A DNA stretch of 64,000 nt from Myxococcales bacterium (lineage in GTDB: Bacteria; Myxococcota_A; Polyangia; Haliangiales; Haliangiaceae), in the NCBI GenBank assembly GCA_028287135.1, contig JAQBQE010000059.1:1-64000 (forward strand), read 5' to 3'. Shown piece after piece: positions 28,313-36,542 of this stretch. Both the position numbers and the translations under genes were made by a program. Position 1 is the stretch's first letter, and each line of letters opens with the position of its first letter. The notes under the pieces are model-generated. The model was not told the DNA's origin and searched no databases. It saw only the letters and a list, made by a program, of their open reading frames with translations.

Positions 28313-30052
28313 ATGGCGCACGGTGGTGACCTGATCGCAGAAGTTCTTGCGCGGCACGGTGCGACGCACCTGTTCACGCTGTGTGGAGGACATATCTCCC
28401 CGATCCTTACGGGCGCGCAGGCCAAAGGGATCAGGGTGATCGACGTCCGCGACGAGGCGAACGCCGTGTTCGCCGCCGATGCGGTGGCCCGGATGACCGG
28501 GACGATCGGCGTCGCCGCGGTCACCGCGGGACCTGGCGTCACCAACATGGCCACACCGATCAAGAACGCCCAGATGGCGCAGTCGCCGCTGATCGTGTTC
28601 GGTGGCTCGACGGCGACCCTGCTCAAGGGACGCGGCGCCCTGCAGGACATCGATCAGCTCTCGATCATGAAGTCGATGACCAAGTGGGCGGTCATGGTGA
28701 AGACCGTGCCGGCGCTCGGGCCGACCGTCGAGCGCGCATGTCAGATCGCGATGGAGGGCGTGCCGGGTCCGGTGTTCGTCGAGGTCCCGGTCGACCTCCT
28801 GTATCCCGAGGAGGTCGTTCGCAGCTGGTACGAGAAGGAGACCGGCATGGGCAAGGCGAAGGGCATCGGCGCGAAGGCGCTCGAGCTCTACGTCAAGGGC
28901 CACCTCTACAAGCAGTTCCGCGCGCCGACGTTCCCCGACGTCCACCTGCCGACGAAGCTGCCGCACCTGCGCAATGACACCTCGGCGCTCGATCGCGCGG
29001 CCGCCGCGCTCAAGGGCGCGAAGAAGCCGGTGATCGTCGTCGGGAGCCAGACGATGGTCAACGTCAAGGATCCGGCCCGGCTCGCGCGCGCGATCGGGAT
29101 GCTCGGCGCTCCGGTGTTCCTCGCGGGCACCGCACGCGGCCTGCTCGGTCGCACGCACGAGCTGCAGCTCCGTCACAACCGCGGCGCCGCGCTCAAGGAA
29201 GCGGACGTCGTGATCGTGTGCGGGTTCCCGTTCGACTTCCGGCTCGGCTACGGCCGCGGCATCAACAAGCAGGCGACGCTGATCGCTGCGAACCTGTCGG
29301 CGCACGAGCTCAAGAAGAACCGGCGCCCCGACATCGCACTCGAGATGCATGCCGGCGAGTTCCTGATCGCGCTCGCGGATCGGATCAGCTCGGCTGGCGA
29401 TAGCTGGCGCGGCTGGATCGAGCAGCTGCGGGGCAAGGAGCAGGCGCGCGATCACGAGATCGCAGCGAAGGCCCAGCCGCAGGGCGAGCTGATCGATCCC
29501 TTGCACCTGTTCCTGCGTGTCGAGGAGGCGATGGCCGATGACGCGGTGCTGGTCGTCGACGGTGGCGACTTCGTCGCGACCGCGAGCTACATCGTGCGGC
29601 CGCGGGCGCCGCTCTCGTGGCTCGATCCCGGCGTGTTCGGGACGCTCGGCGTCGGCGGCGGCTTCGCGCTCGGCGCATCGCTGGTCCGCCCGGGGCGCGA
29701 GGTCTGGTTGATCTGGGGCGACGGCTCGAGCGCGTACACGCTCGCCGAGTTCGATAGCTTCGTCCGTCACGGCGTCGCGCCGATCGCGATCATCGGGAAC
29801 GACGCATCGTGGGCGCAGATCGCGCGCGAGCAGGTCGAGATCCTCGGCACCACGCTCGGCTGCGATCTGCGGCGCACCGACTATCACAAGGTGGCGGAGG
29901 GCTACGGCGGCGTCGGGCTCGTGCTCACCGACCCGAACCGCGTCGACGCGACGCTCGCCGAGGCCAAGGCGATCGCGAAGGGTGGCCGGCCGGTCTGTAT
30001 CAACGTCCATCTGCGGAAGACCGACTTCCGCAAGGGCTCGATTTCGATCTGA
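28313..30052 (+). CDS. ThDP-dependent acetolactate-synthase-like enzyme
   Basis: A 579-residue enzyme of the thiamine-diphosphate decarboxylase family, closest in pattern to the ILVBL/2-hydroxyacyl-CoA lyase group. The PYR domain starts [20 protein letters not shown], with the activating Glu in [15 protein letters not shown]. The PP domain has [20 protein letters not shown] and ends IIGNDASW, the ThDP-Mg motif. It lacks an ilvN-like partner nearby, so amino-acid synthesis is less likely than an acyl-CoA or lyase role. ATG 28313 follows the divergent desaturase by 45 bases. The next gene starts 8 bases after its stop. Confidence 0.85.
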   Translation: MAHGGDLIAEVLARHGATHLFTLCGGHISPILTGAQAKGIRVIDVRDEANAVFAADAVARMTGTIGVAAVTAGPGVTNMATPIKNAQMAQSPLIVFGGSTATLLKGRGALQDIDQLSIMKSMTKWAVMVKTVPALGPTVERACQIAMEGVPGPVFVEVPVDLLYPEEVVRSWYEKETGMGKAKGIGAKALELYVKGHLYKQFRAPTFPDVHLPTKLPHLRNDTSALDRAAAALKGAKKPVIVVGSQTMVNVKDPARLARAIGMLGAPVFLAGTARGLLGRTHELQLRHNRGAALKEADVVIVCGFPFDFRLGYGRGINKQATLIAANLSAHELKKNRRPDIALEMHAGEFLIALADRISSAGDSWRGWIEQLRGKEQARDHEIAAKAQPQGELIDPLHLFLRVEEAMADDAVLVVDGGDFVATASYIVRPRAPLSWLDPGVFGTLGVGGGFALGASLVRPGREVWLIWGDGSSAYTLAEFDSFVRHGVAPIAIIGNDASWAQIAREQVEILGTTLGCDLRRTDYHKVAEGYGGVGLVLTDPNRVDATLAEAKAIAKGGRPVCINVHLRKTDFRKGSISI

Positions 30053-30060
30053 TCGCGATC

Positions 30061-30792
30061 ATGGTCCGCTTCGCGCTCCTCGCCTCGATCGTCGTGGTCT
30101 CGCTCGCCGGGACCGCGGCTGCGGATCTTCGATCGTTCACGCAGACCTACGAGTACGCGTCGGTGCCCGAGGGCAACACGACGCTCGAGCTGTGGCACAC
30201 GCAGGGCAGGGCGACCTGGGATGCCTCGAGCCCGCAGTCCTTCGACCAGGTCATCGAGATCGAGCACGGGATCACCGAGCACTGGGACATCGGCGTCCGC
30301 TCGGTGTTCTCGCAGACCACCGGCGACGCGATCAGCGCCGAGGCGTTGGGTCTGAGCGCGACCAAGCTCGCGTCGCGCTATCGGTTTGCCGATCGCGGCG
30401 AGTGGCCGGTCGACACGCTGCTGTTCGGCGAGGTCAGCAAACGGTTCGGAGACAGCATCTACCGGCTCGAGGCGCAGCTCGTCCTCGCGCGCGACTTCGA
30501 CCAGCTGACCGTCGCGGCGAACGCCGTCGTCGCGATCGAGCTCGGCAACGATGTCCCGGAGACCGGGCTCGACGTCGGCTACGCCGCGGGCCTCACCTAC
30601 CAGGTCCACCCGAAGCTCCGGATCGGCGCCGAGAGCTGGGGCGGGCGCGACGGCGACGACGTCGCGGTCTCGGTCGGACCGGCGCTGAGCTGGGCGCCGA
30701 CGTCGAGCTTCTGGGTCGCCCTGACCGCCGGCTTCGGCGTGGTCGACGCCGACGAGCTCAGCGCCCGCGCGATCGTCGGCATCGAGCTGTAG
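30061..30792 (+). CDS. Probable outer-membrane beta-barrel protein
   Basis: A 243-residue protein with a Sec signal (FALLASIVVVSLAGTAAA). The mature part alternates hydrophobic and polar residues in strands with Gly/aromatic turns (ITEHWDIGVRSVFS, LRIGAESWGGRDGDD, WVALTAGFGVVDADE) and ends in a hydrophobic residue, as expected of a barrel. I do not recognise a named family. It begins 8 bases after the ThDP enzyme gene and is probably transcribed with it. Confidence 0.65.
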   Translation: MVRFALLASIVVVSLAGTAAADLRSFTQTYEYASVPEGNTTLELWHTQGRATWDASSPQSFDQVIEIEHGITEHWDIGVRSVFSQTTGDAISAEALGLSATKLASRYRFADRGEWPVDTLLFGEVSKRFGDSIYRLEAQLVLARDFDQLTVAANAVVAIELGNDVPETGLDVGYAAGLTYQVHPKLRIGAESWGGRDGDDVAVSVGPALSWAPTSSFWVALTAGFGVVDADELSARAIVGIEL

Positions 30793-30858
30793 CTGATCGC
30801 CGCGTCCAGTTTGCGCAATTAGCGCAAATCGAAGCCGCTCCTGAGGTAGGGTCCGCGG

Positions 30859-31911
30859 ATGACGAGGACCCTGGCAGGCTGCCTGATCGCCATGCTCGCG
30901 GCGTGTGGAAGTGGCAGCAACGGCGGTGGCGGAGGTGGCGGTGATGGCGGGGCCGGCGGCGATGGCGGTGGAGGCAACGCACCGGATGCAGGCACGCCGG
31001 TCGTCAAGCGCACCCGGTTCGTCGCGATCGGCGACGCCGGCAAGGGCAACGCGGCGCAGCGCCAGGTCGCGGTCGCGTTCCGCGATGTGTGCGCCGCGAA
31101 GGGCTGCGACTTCGTGCTGATGCTCGGCGACAACATCTATGACGCGGGCGTCGACTCGGTCACCGACAGCCAGTGGCAGACCAAGTTCGAGCAGCCGTAT
31201 CACGACATCGATCTCCCGTTCTATGCGGCCCTCGGCAACCACGACAACGGCGGCAAGCTGATCGTCGATGTTGCCGGCATCGGCAACGAGTTTGCCAAGG
31301 GCATGATCGAGGTCGACTACTCGCAGGTATCGACCAAGTGGAACATGCCGGCGACCCACTACACGTTCTCGGTCGGTCACGTCGGCTTCATCGTGCTCGA
31401 TACCAATGCGGTGATCTGGGACAACACGTCGTTCGGTGATCAGGCAGCGTGGCTGCCGACGGCGATGATGGAGGTCGCGGACAAGGACTGGACGATCGTC
31501 GCGGGCCATCACCCGTATCGCTCGAACGGAACGCACGGCAACGCCGGCGACTACGATGCGCCCGAGCTCGCGGGCGTTCCGATCTCGAACCCGCTGCCGA
31601 TCACGAACGGAGACTCGGTGAAGGAGTTCTTCGACGCGCATCTGTGCGGGCTCGGACAGGTCTACCTGTCCGGCCACGATCACAGCCGCCAGTGGATCAA
31701 CGAGCCGACCGCGCTGTGTGGCACGGAGATGGTCGTCTCGGGTGCCGGTGCGTCGACGACGGCGATCGAGGATCGCGGCAACACGATGTTCTACGAGGAC
31801 GCGACCAAGGTCGGGTTCTTCTACGTCGACATCGAGGGCGACACGTTCACCGGCACGTTCTACGACGCGCAGGGCAACGTCGACTACACGCGCACGTTCA
31901 CCAGGCCGTAG
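30859..31911 (+). CDS. Purple-acid-phosphatase-like metallophosphoesterase lipoprotein
   Basis: A 350-residue lipoprotein (LIAMLAACGSGS) with a Gly-rich linker of about 25 residues. The calcineurin-like phosphoesterase domain has all metal-binding blocks: FVAIGDAGKGN, FVLMLGDNIYDAG, AALGNHDN, TIVAGHHPYRS and VYLSGHDHSRQ. This set and the YDAGV spacing match the tartrate-resistant acid phosphatase (ACP5) branch. It is likely displayed in the periplasm or on the surface to hydrolyse phosphomonoesters. It is convergent with the trehalose-phosphate synthase gene, with 9 bases between stops. Confidence 0.88.
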   Translation: MTRTLAGCLIAMLAACGSGSNGGGGGGGDGGAGGDGGGGNAPDAGTPVVKRTRFVAIGDAGKGNAAQRQVAVAFRDVCAAKGCDFVLMLGDNIYDAGVDSVTDSQWQTKFEQPYHDIDLPFYAALGNHDNGGKLIVDVAGIGNEFAKGMIEVDYSQVSTKWNMPATHYTFSVGHVGFIVLDTNAVIWDNTSFGDQAAWLPTAMMEVADKDWTIVAGHHPYRSNGTHGNAGDYDAPELAGVPISNPLPITNGDSVKEFFDAHLCGLGQVYLSGHDHSRQWINEPTALCGTEMVVSGAGASTTAIEDRGNTMFYEDATKVGFFYVDIEGDTFTGTFYDAQGNVDYTRTFTRP

Positions 31912-31920
31912 CGCGCTCGG

Positions 31921-34083
31921 TCACCCGCGGAGCTCGTCGAGGAAGCGCCGCGCCCACGCATTCGCGGTGTCCTCCCAGACCGTGGTGCGGAGCGAGGCGT
32001 GCGCAGCGACCCGATCGGCGTGTGACATCCGCAGCGCCGTGTCGATGTCCACCGCCACGCCGTCGACGTGATACGGGTTCGTCAGCACCGACAGCGTCAT
32101 CCGCTCGGCGGCGCCGCAGAACTTCGACAGCACGAGCACGCCGGGATTGGCCGGATCCTGCGATGCGACGAACTCCTTGGCGACGAGGTTCATCCCGTCG
32201 CGCAGTGGCGTCACCAGTCCGACCGTTGCTTCGCGATACAGGTACGCGAGCGACTCCTGATCGTACGAGCGATACAGATAGCGCACGGGGACCCAGTCGG
32301 CTTCGCCGAACGCTCCGTTGATCCGACCGACCAGTGATTCGACGCGCGATCGGAGCTCGGCATACTCGGGAACCTCGGACCGCGTCGGCACCGAGACCTG
32401 GACGAACGACACCTGGTTGCGCCACTCCGGGAACTTCTCGAGCAGCCGGGCGAACGCCTCGAGCCGCTCGGGGATGCCCTTCGAGTAGTCCAGGCGATCG
32501 ACGCCGAGGATCAGCTTGCGACCGCCGAGCATGGTCTCGAGCGAGCCAACCTCGGCGCTCGGCGGCATCTGCGCCGCCTCGGCAAATCGATCGGGATCGA
32601 TGCCGACCGGGATCACCGACACCCTCTCGCGTGCACGGCGTTCTCCGTCGGGACCGAGCAGGCCGAGCGCGGTCGCATAGAAGTTGTCGGCCCAGCGATG
32701 CGCCTGCAGCCCGATCCGATCGAAGTCGAGCAGCGCCGTCATCACCTCGGCGGCCCACGGCATCGTCTCGAACACGTCGAGAGGAGGAAATGGCACGTGG
32801 AGATAGAACCCGAGGCGACCGCGGTGACCGAGCCGGCGGAGCTCGCGCGCGGCCAGCATCAGATGGAAGTCCTGGATCCAGATCTCGGCGTTGGCGCCAC
32901 CTGCCTCGACGAGCAGCTTCGCGTAGGCCTGGTTTGCCTCGACGTAACAGGCCCACTCGTCGTCGACGTAGCGGACGCGACCAGGGAACGCATGGAGCAG
33001 TGGCCACAGGCTCTGGTTGCAGAACCCGGCGTAGAACCGCTGTCGCCACGTCGGCGGATAGTCGAACTGCGCGCGGGTGAACGCATCGCCATCCTCGATC
33101 CGGAGCCGCAGGCCAGGATCGCGCTCGGCACCGCTCCAGCCGAGCCAGATCCCGTTGGTGTCGGCGAGTGCAGGTAGCAGCGCCGAGACCAGGCCACCGA
33201 CCTCGCGCTTGCGATCGGCACTCGGTGCGGCAGGCAGGCGGTTGGATGCGACGATCAGGCGGGCTTGGGTCGGCAGCCGCCGTGGCTGAGCGATCACGAG
33301 ATCCTCGGGCGCGAGGACGACGTTCTTCGATCGCGCTTCGATCAGCCAGCGCAGGAAGCGATGCACCGCGGCCGGCGCCGGCAAGCGAAGCCCCGCTTGC
33401 GTGCGTCGTGGCTTGTCCGCGACGAGGACGCCCACATCGTGGTCGCGAAGCCCGACGAACATGTCCTCATCGCTGAGGTCGTCGCCGATCGCGAGCACCC
33501 GGGTGCCGACCGGGACGCGCGAGCGCAGCCAGTTCAGGGCGGCGCCCTTGTGCGCCGCGCGGTGACGGACCTCGAGCGCTTCGGATTCCGGCAGCCGCTC
33601 GAGCTGCTGGTGGGTCTCGAGCCATTCGTCGACCATCACCTCGGCGGCGGTCGCGATCTGGTCGTGGTGCTCCGCATCGACGCCCCGCCAGTGCAGGCAT
33701 ACCGAGCACGACTTGCGCTCGACGAATGCGCCGGGATGCCGGTGTGCGAGTGCCGTCAGCGCGTGCTCGATCTCGGCGAGCTGCGGCACCGGAGGGAGCG
33801 CCGCGGTCCAGCTACCTTCCTCGAACCGCCAGACCCCGTGCTCGGCCGCGAATGTGATCGTCGGGAACCGGGCACGAAGGCCGTCGACCAGGGCGCGCGG
33901 TCGCCCGCTGATCACGCCGACCGTGACGGCGGGAAGCGCCGCGAGCCGATCGAGCAGCGCAGCCGTATCTCGATCGAGCACGGCCTGGTCAGGTCGCGGC
34001 GCGTACGGCAGCAGCGTGCCGTCGAGAGCGAGCGCGATGATGAGCTGGTTGACCGTCGCGAGTTGCTGCCACTCGGCGTGCAC
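31921..34083 (-). CDS. Trehalose-6-phosphate synthase with degenerate N-terminal phosphatase domain
   Basis: A 720-residue fusion. Residues 1-250 are a HAD trehalose-phosphatase-like domain, and residues 260-720 a GT20 trehalose-6-phosphate synthase (ASNRLPAAP, WLGWSG, GFCNQSLWPLLHAF, LHVPFPP, GVDRLDYSKGIPERL, TPLRDGMNLVAKEFV). In the HAD domain motif I reads ALDGTL, so the nucleophile Asp of DxDGT is Ala19 while Asp21 is kept. Motifs VISGRP, KGAALNWL and GDDLSDEDMF remain. The phosphatase is probably inactive or regulatory, and another phosphatase would be needed. The domain order is the reverse of plant and yeast fusions. The start is GTG 34083. Confidence 0.9.
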   Translation of the reverse strand: MHAEWQQLATVNQLIIALALDGTLLPYAPRPDQAVLDRDTAALLDRLAALPAVTVGVISGRPRALVDGLRARFPTITFAAEHGVWRFEEGSWTAALPPVPQLAEIEHALTALAHRHPGAFVERKSCSVCLHWRGVDAEHHDQIATAAEVMVDEWLETHQQLERLPESEALEVRHRAAHKGAALNWLRSRVPVGTRVLAIGDDLSDEDMFVGLRDHDVGVLVADKPRRTQAGLRLPAPAAVHRFLRWLIEARSKNVVLAPEDLVIAQPRRLPTQARLIVASNRLPAAPSADRKREVGGLVSALLPALADTNGIWLGWSGAERDPGLRLRIEDGDAFTRAQFDYPPTWRQRFYAGFCNQSLWPLLHAFPGRVRYVDDEWACYVEANQAYAKLLVEAGGANAEIWIQDFHLMLAARELRRLGHRGRLGFYLHVPFPPLDVFETMPWAAEVMTALLDFDRIGLQAHRWADNFYATALGLLGPDGERRARERVSVIPVGIDPDRFAEAAQMPPSAEVGSLETMLGGRKLILGVDRLDYSKGIPERLEAFARLLEKFPEWRNQVSFVQVSVPTRSEVPEYAELRSRVESLVGRINGAFGEADWVPVRYLYRSYDQESLAYLYREATVGLVTPLRDGMNLVAKEFVASQDPANPGVLVLSKFCGAAERMTLSVLTNPYHVDGVAVDIDTALRMSHADRVAAHASLRTTVWEDTANAWARRFLDELRG

Positions 34084-34400
34084 CGATGGACTCTAGGCTG
34101 CCGGCACCGAGGCGGCGCCCCGCGAAGGGCATTCTCACGTGCATCCTCTTGTAGTCACGACCGAAACGAGTACGACCGCCATGCGTCCTGGGCTGACCCA
34201 ACATCGCACGACGGTCGTAAAAAAAATGATGGCACGACTCAAGCGCGCAATCGACGTGACCTCGCCATCGTCGTTCACTGCATCGCGGAGAATTTTTGGG
34301 GTCTTCGCGATCGATGTACTACTGGTCGATGTTCCAGCAAGTACTTCTGTCCTGGGTCGTGCCTGACCAGAGGTACTGCGATCGACGTGCCAAGGATCGA
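34084..34400. other. Gene-free spacer with inverted repeat and A8 run
   Basis: No gene is seen in these 317 bases. Arms ACGACCG (34172-34178) and CGGTCGT (34212-34218) form an inverted repeat followed on the plus strand by eight As (34219-34226). As the run is A on the plus strand and T before the stem on the minus strand, it does not fit a terminator in either direction. The upstream promoter of the trehalose-phosphate synthase gene must lie here; no clear boxes were found. Confidence 0.5.
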
Positions 34401-35018
34401 TCAGGGCCGATCGCGAAACCGCGTCGGGCCCGGGCGCTTGTCCGGGTCTCCCGCAGACGACAGGACTTCGAAGTCATCTTCGACACCTTCGTCATCGCCG
34501 TCGGCGATCGGGGCGTCCGCCGAGACCGGGACGTGGCCGAGCGAGAGCGCGTGCTGCTCTGCAAACCATGCAAGCTGTGCTTCGACGCGCGCCACGAGTG
34601 TGCGGCGGGCGCCCAGCCAGTCATCACACCAGCGGATCACACCGAATAGCTCCTCGCGGCGAGCGACCTCGCGGAGCAGCTTCACCACGTCGATCCCGTG
34701 GCGGAGATCGAGCAGCGCGGTGCGAAACGAGCGCTCGGCATCGATCACGCGATCGACGACCAGGTGGCGGAGGGTCGCGAGCGTCGCGCCGAGCGTTCCG
34801 CGATGCACGCTGATCTCGTGCGCATGCAGGACGTCCTGGAACCGGGTCCGCATCGCCGCCGCGTGGGTCGCGACCTCGCGGAGCGAGACGATCGGAGCCG
34901 TCTCACCGATCCGCTTGGCCTCGCGGACCGGGTGATCGATCGCCTGGGTCTCCGCGCGTGTGATCTCACGGATCAGTTTCTCGAGCAGGCGGCGGCTCTC
35001 GGTCATGGGAGCGTGCAT
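34401..35018 (-). CDS. Helical protein of unknown function
   Basis: A 205-residue, almost wholly alpha-helical protein without signal or membrane segment (RLLEKLIREITRAETQAI, AAMRTRFQDVLHAHEIS). The C-terminus is acidic and disordered. I do not recognise a family. Codon use is ordinary for the window, which supports it as a real gene. The start is ATG 35018 or 35006; neither has a good ribosome site, and the frame continues upstream as non-native sequence. It follows the selenoprotein gene on the same strand after about 128 bases. Confidence 0.55.
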   Translation of the reverse strand: MHAPMTESRRLLEKLIREITRAETQAIDHPVREAKRIGETAPIVSLREVATHAAAMRTRFQDVLHAHEISVHRGTLGATLATLRHLVVDRVIDAERSFRTALLDLRHGIDVVKLLREVARREELFGVIRWCDDWLGARRTLVARVEAQLAWFAEQHALSLGHVPVSADAPIADGDDEGVEDDFEVLSSAGDPDKRPGPTRFRDRP

Positions 35019-35146
35019 GGTCGGAGGACGCGGTGCACCGGATGTGCCGCCGTGGTTGACGAGGATTCGCAATGAACGCCGTGCACCAACGTGCGGCCGC
35101 GCCCGGTCGTGCGTGCGTGCCACGTGACGAAGGTGCAGGCCTCCGG

Positions 35147-35821
35147 TCAGGGCGACGGCGCCGGCGCGGAGATCCCCGGATGACGCGCCGCGAAGGGGAG
35201 GGCGACGCGTGAGAGGAACGCAGCAAACTCGGCTTGCGAGGGCGCGACCACGACGAGCCGGCCGCGGAGCTCGGGCAAGAGCTTCGACTGATCGTCGGCG
35301 GCCGGCAGCACGCCGGGTGTCACGGCGATCACCCCGCCTCCCTGGGCGAGCACGATCTCCGGGACCGGAGCACCGGCGTCGGTCCACATCGCACCCGGCG
35401 GATAGAACAGGAACACGTCCCACAACGGCTGCTCGAGCCCGAGCGAGGTGGCGAGCGCATGTCCGAGTCGCTTCTCTCCGTCGAAGTACTGGGTCGCGAG
35501 CCCGGCGTGCTTGCTCGCGCTCGGCACCTCGCTGCCTTCATCGGCATCGAGCATCGGGATCCACACCACGAACGAGCGCACGTGCGCCATCCGCGGATCG
35601 TCAAGCATCAGGGAGCGGACCGCACGGGCCCCTACCAGGCAGGGGCGTCAACTGGGGGCGAGCAGCGTCAGGAATCTCGCCTCCCCGCGATGCGCGTCGA
35701 ACTCGCGGCGAAACGGCTCGATCGATGCGGACAGATCGATGATCTCCGGTGCCGGCGGATCCGCCGGCCGGGAACATCCGGCGACCACACAGAGCACGAC
35801 GAGCGCGCGTGTCACGCGCAC
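35147..35821 (-). CDS. Probable selenocysteine-containing thioredoxin-like lipoprotein (U-x-x-C)
   Basis: Read through one TGA (35648-35650), the frame gives 224 residues: a lipoprotein signal with the lipid Cys at 16 (LCVVAGCSRP), then a thioredoxin-like fold. Just after strand FLTLLAPS comes U58-R-P-C61, a redox motif of the CxxC type with Sec first. The downstream half (HVRSFVVWIPMLDADE, PLWDVFLFYPPGAMW) is in the same frame and has no plausible start or signal of its own. A 6-bp hairpin begins two bases after the TGA. Translated normally, the product would stop one residue before the redox motif. The start is GTG 35821. It is divergent from a glutathione S-transferase gene 46 bases away. 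The role is likely thiol redox in the periplasm. Confidence 0.82.
35628..35646 (-). promoter_or_regulatory. Candidate bacterial SECIS hairpin
   Basis: On the minus strand, one base after the in-frame TGA, GCCCCU pairs perfectly with AGGGGC around the 7-base loop GCCUGGU. Bacterial SECIS elements are stem-loops just 3' of the UGA whose loop carries a GGU-like element contacted by SelB. The loop here contains GGU. The stem is shorter and closer to the UGA than in E. coli fdhF, but bacterial SECIS structures vary. It lies inside the coding sequence, as expected. Confidence 0.7.
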
Positions 35822-35867
35822 ATGGTGGCACGCAGGATGCGTGAGTGCTCTGGAAGGAGTCGTTGTC

Positions 35868-36503
35868 ATGAAACTCTATTACTCACCCGGTGCGTGCTCC
35901 CTGGCGGCGCACATCGTCCTGCGAGAAGCGGACCGACGGTTCGATCTCGAGCGGGTCGATCTGAAGACCAAACGGACGGCGAGTGGCCGCGACTACATCG
36001 AGATCAATCCCAAGGGCTACGTTCCGGCCCTCGAGCTGGATGGTGGGAGCGAGATCCTGACCGAGGTGCAGGTGATCCTGCAGTACGTCGCTGACCTCGC
36101 CCCGGAGCAGCACCTGATCGCAGCTCCCGGCACGCTCGCTCGCTATCACACCCAGGAGATGCTCGCGTTCATCGCGACCGAGCTCCACAAGCAGTTCTCC
36201 CCGCTGTTCAAGCACGACACGCCACCGGCGGTGCAGGCCACGCAGCGCGGCAAGATCAGCGATCGCCTCACCTACCTCCAGGACGTGCTCGCCGACCGCG
36301 CCTTCCTCATGGGCGAGACGTTCAGCGCGCCGGATGCGTACCTGTTCGTGATGCTGCAGTGGGGCCACAAACTGGGCATCGACATCCCGCTGTGGCCGAT
36401 CCTCGATGACTACGAGCAGCGGATCGCTCACCGGCCGGCGGTCGAAGCGGCGCTCGCAGCCGAGGGACTCCTGCGGCATCCCCGCCAGCGAAAGACCGCG
36501 TAG
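35868..36503 (+). CDS. gstA: Glutathione S-transferase, beta class
   Basis: A 211-residue GST. The thioredoxin-like domain begins MKLYYSPGACSLAAHIVLRE with the beta-class Cys at residue 10. The glutathione-site block reads GYVPALELDGGSEILTEVQVILQYVAD. The helical domain includes FIATELHKQFSPLF and FLMGETFSAPDAYLFVML. It conjugates or reduces with glutathione in the cytosol. ATG 35868 has AAGGAG upstream. A second, diverged copy lies at 40938. It is divergent from the selenoprotein gene, which suggests shared redox control. Confidence 0.93.
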   Translation: MKLYYSPGACSLAAHIVLREADRRFDLERVDLKTKRTASGRDYIEINPKGYVPALELDGGSEILTEVQVILQYVADLAPEQHLIAAPGTLARYHTQEMLAFIATELHKQFSPLFKHDTPPAVQATQRGKISDRLTYLQDVLADRAFLMGETFSAPDAYLFVMLQWGHKLGIDIPLWPILDDYEQRIAHRPAVEAALAAEGLLRHPRQRKTA

Positions 36504-36542
36504 CGCCACACCGATCGCGGCGCGCACGGTAAGACCGCGTCC

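Noticed and set aside
28313..30052. ThDP enzyme as part of the same system as the receiver-ThDP fusion
   Set aside because: It lies 25 kb away with a desaturase and a barrel protein, is closer to the ILVBL-type group, and has no receiver domain.
34172..34226. Inverted repeat plus A8 as a terminator
   Set aside because: The run is A on the plus strand after the stem, so neither direction has a stem followed by a T run.
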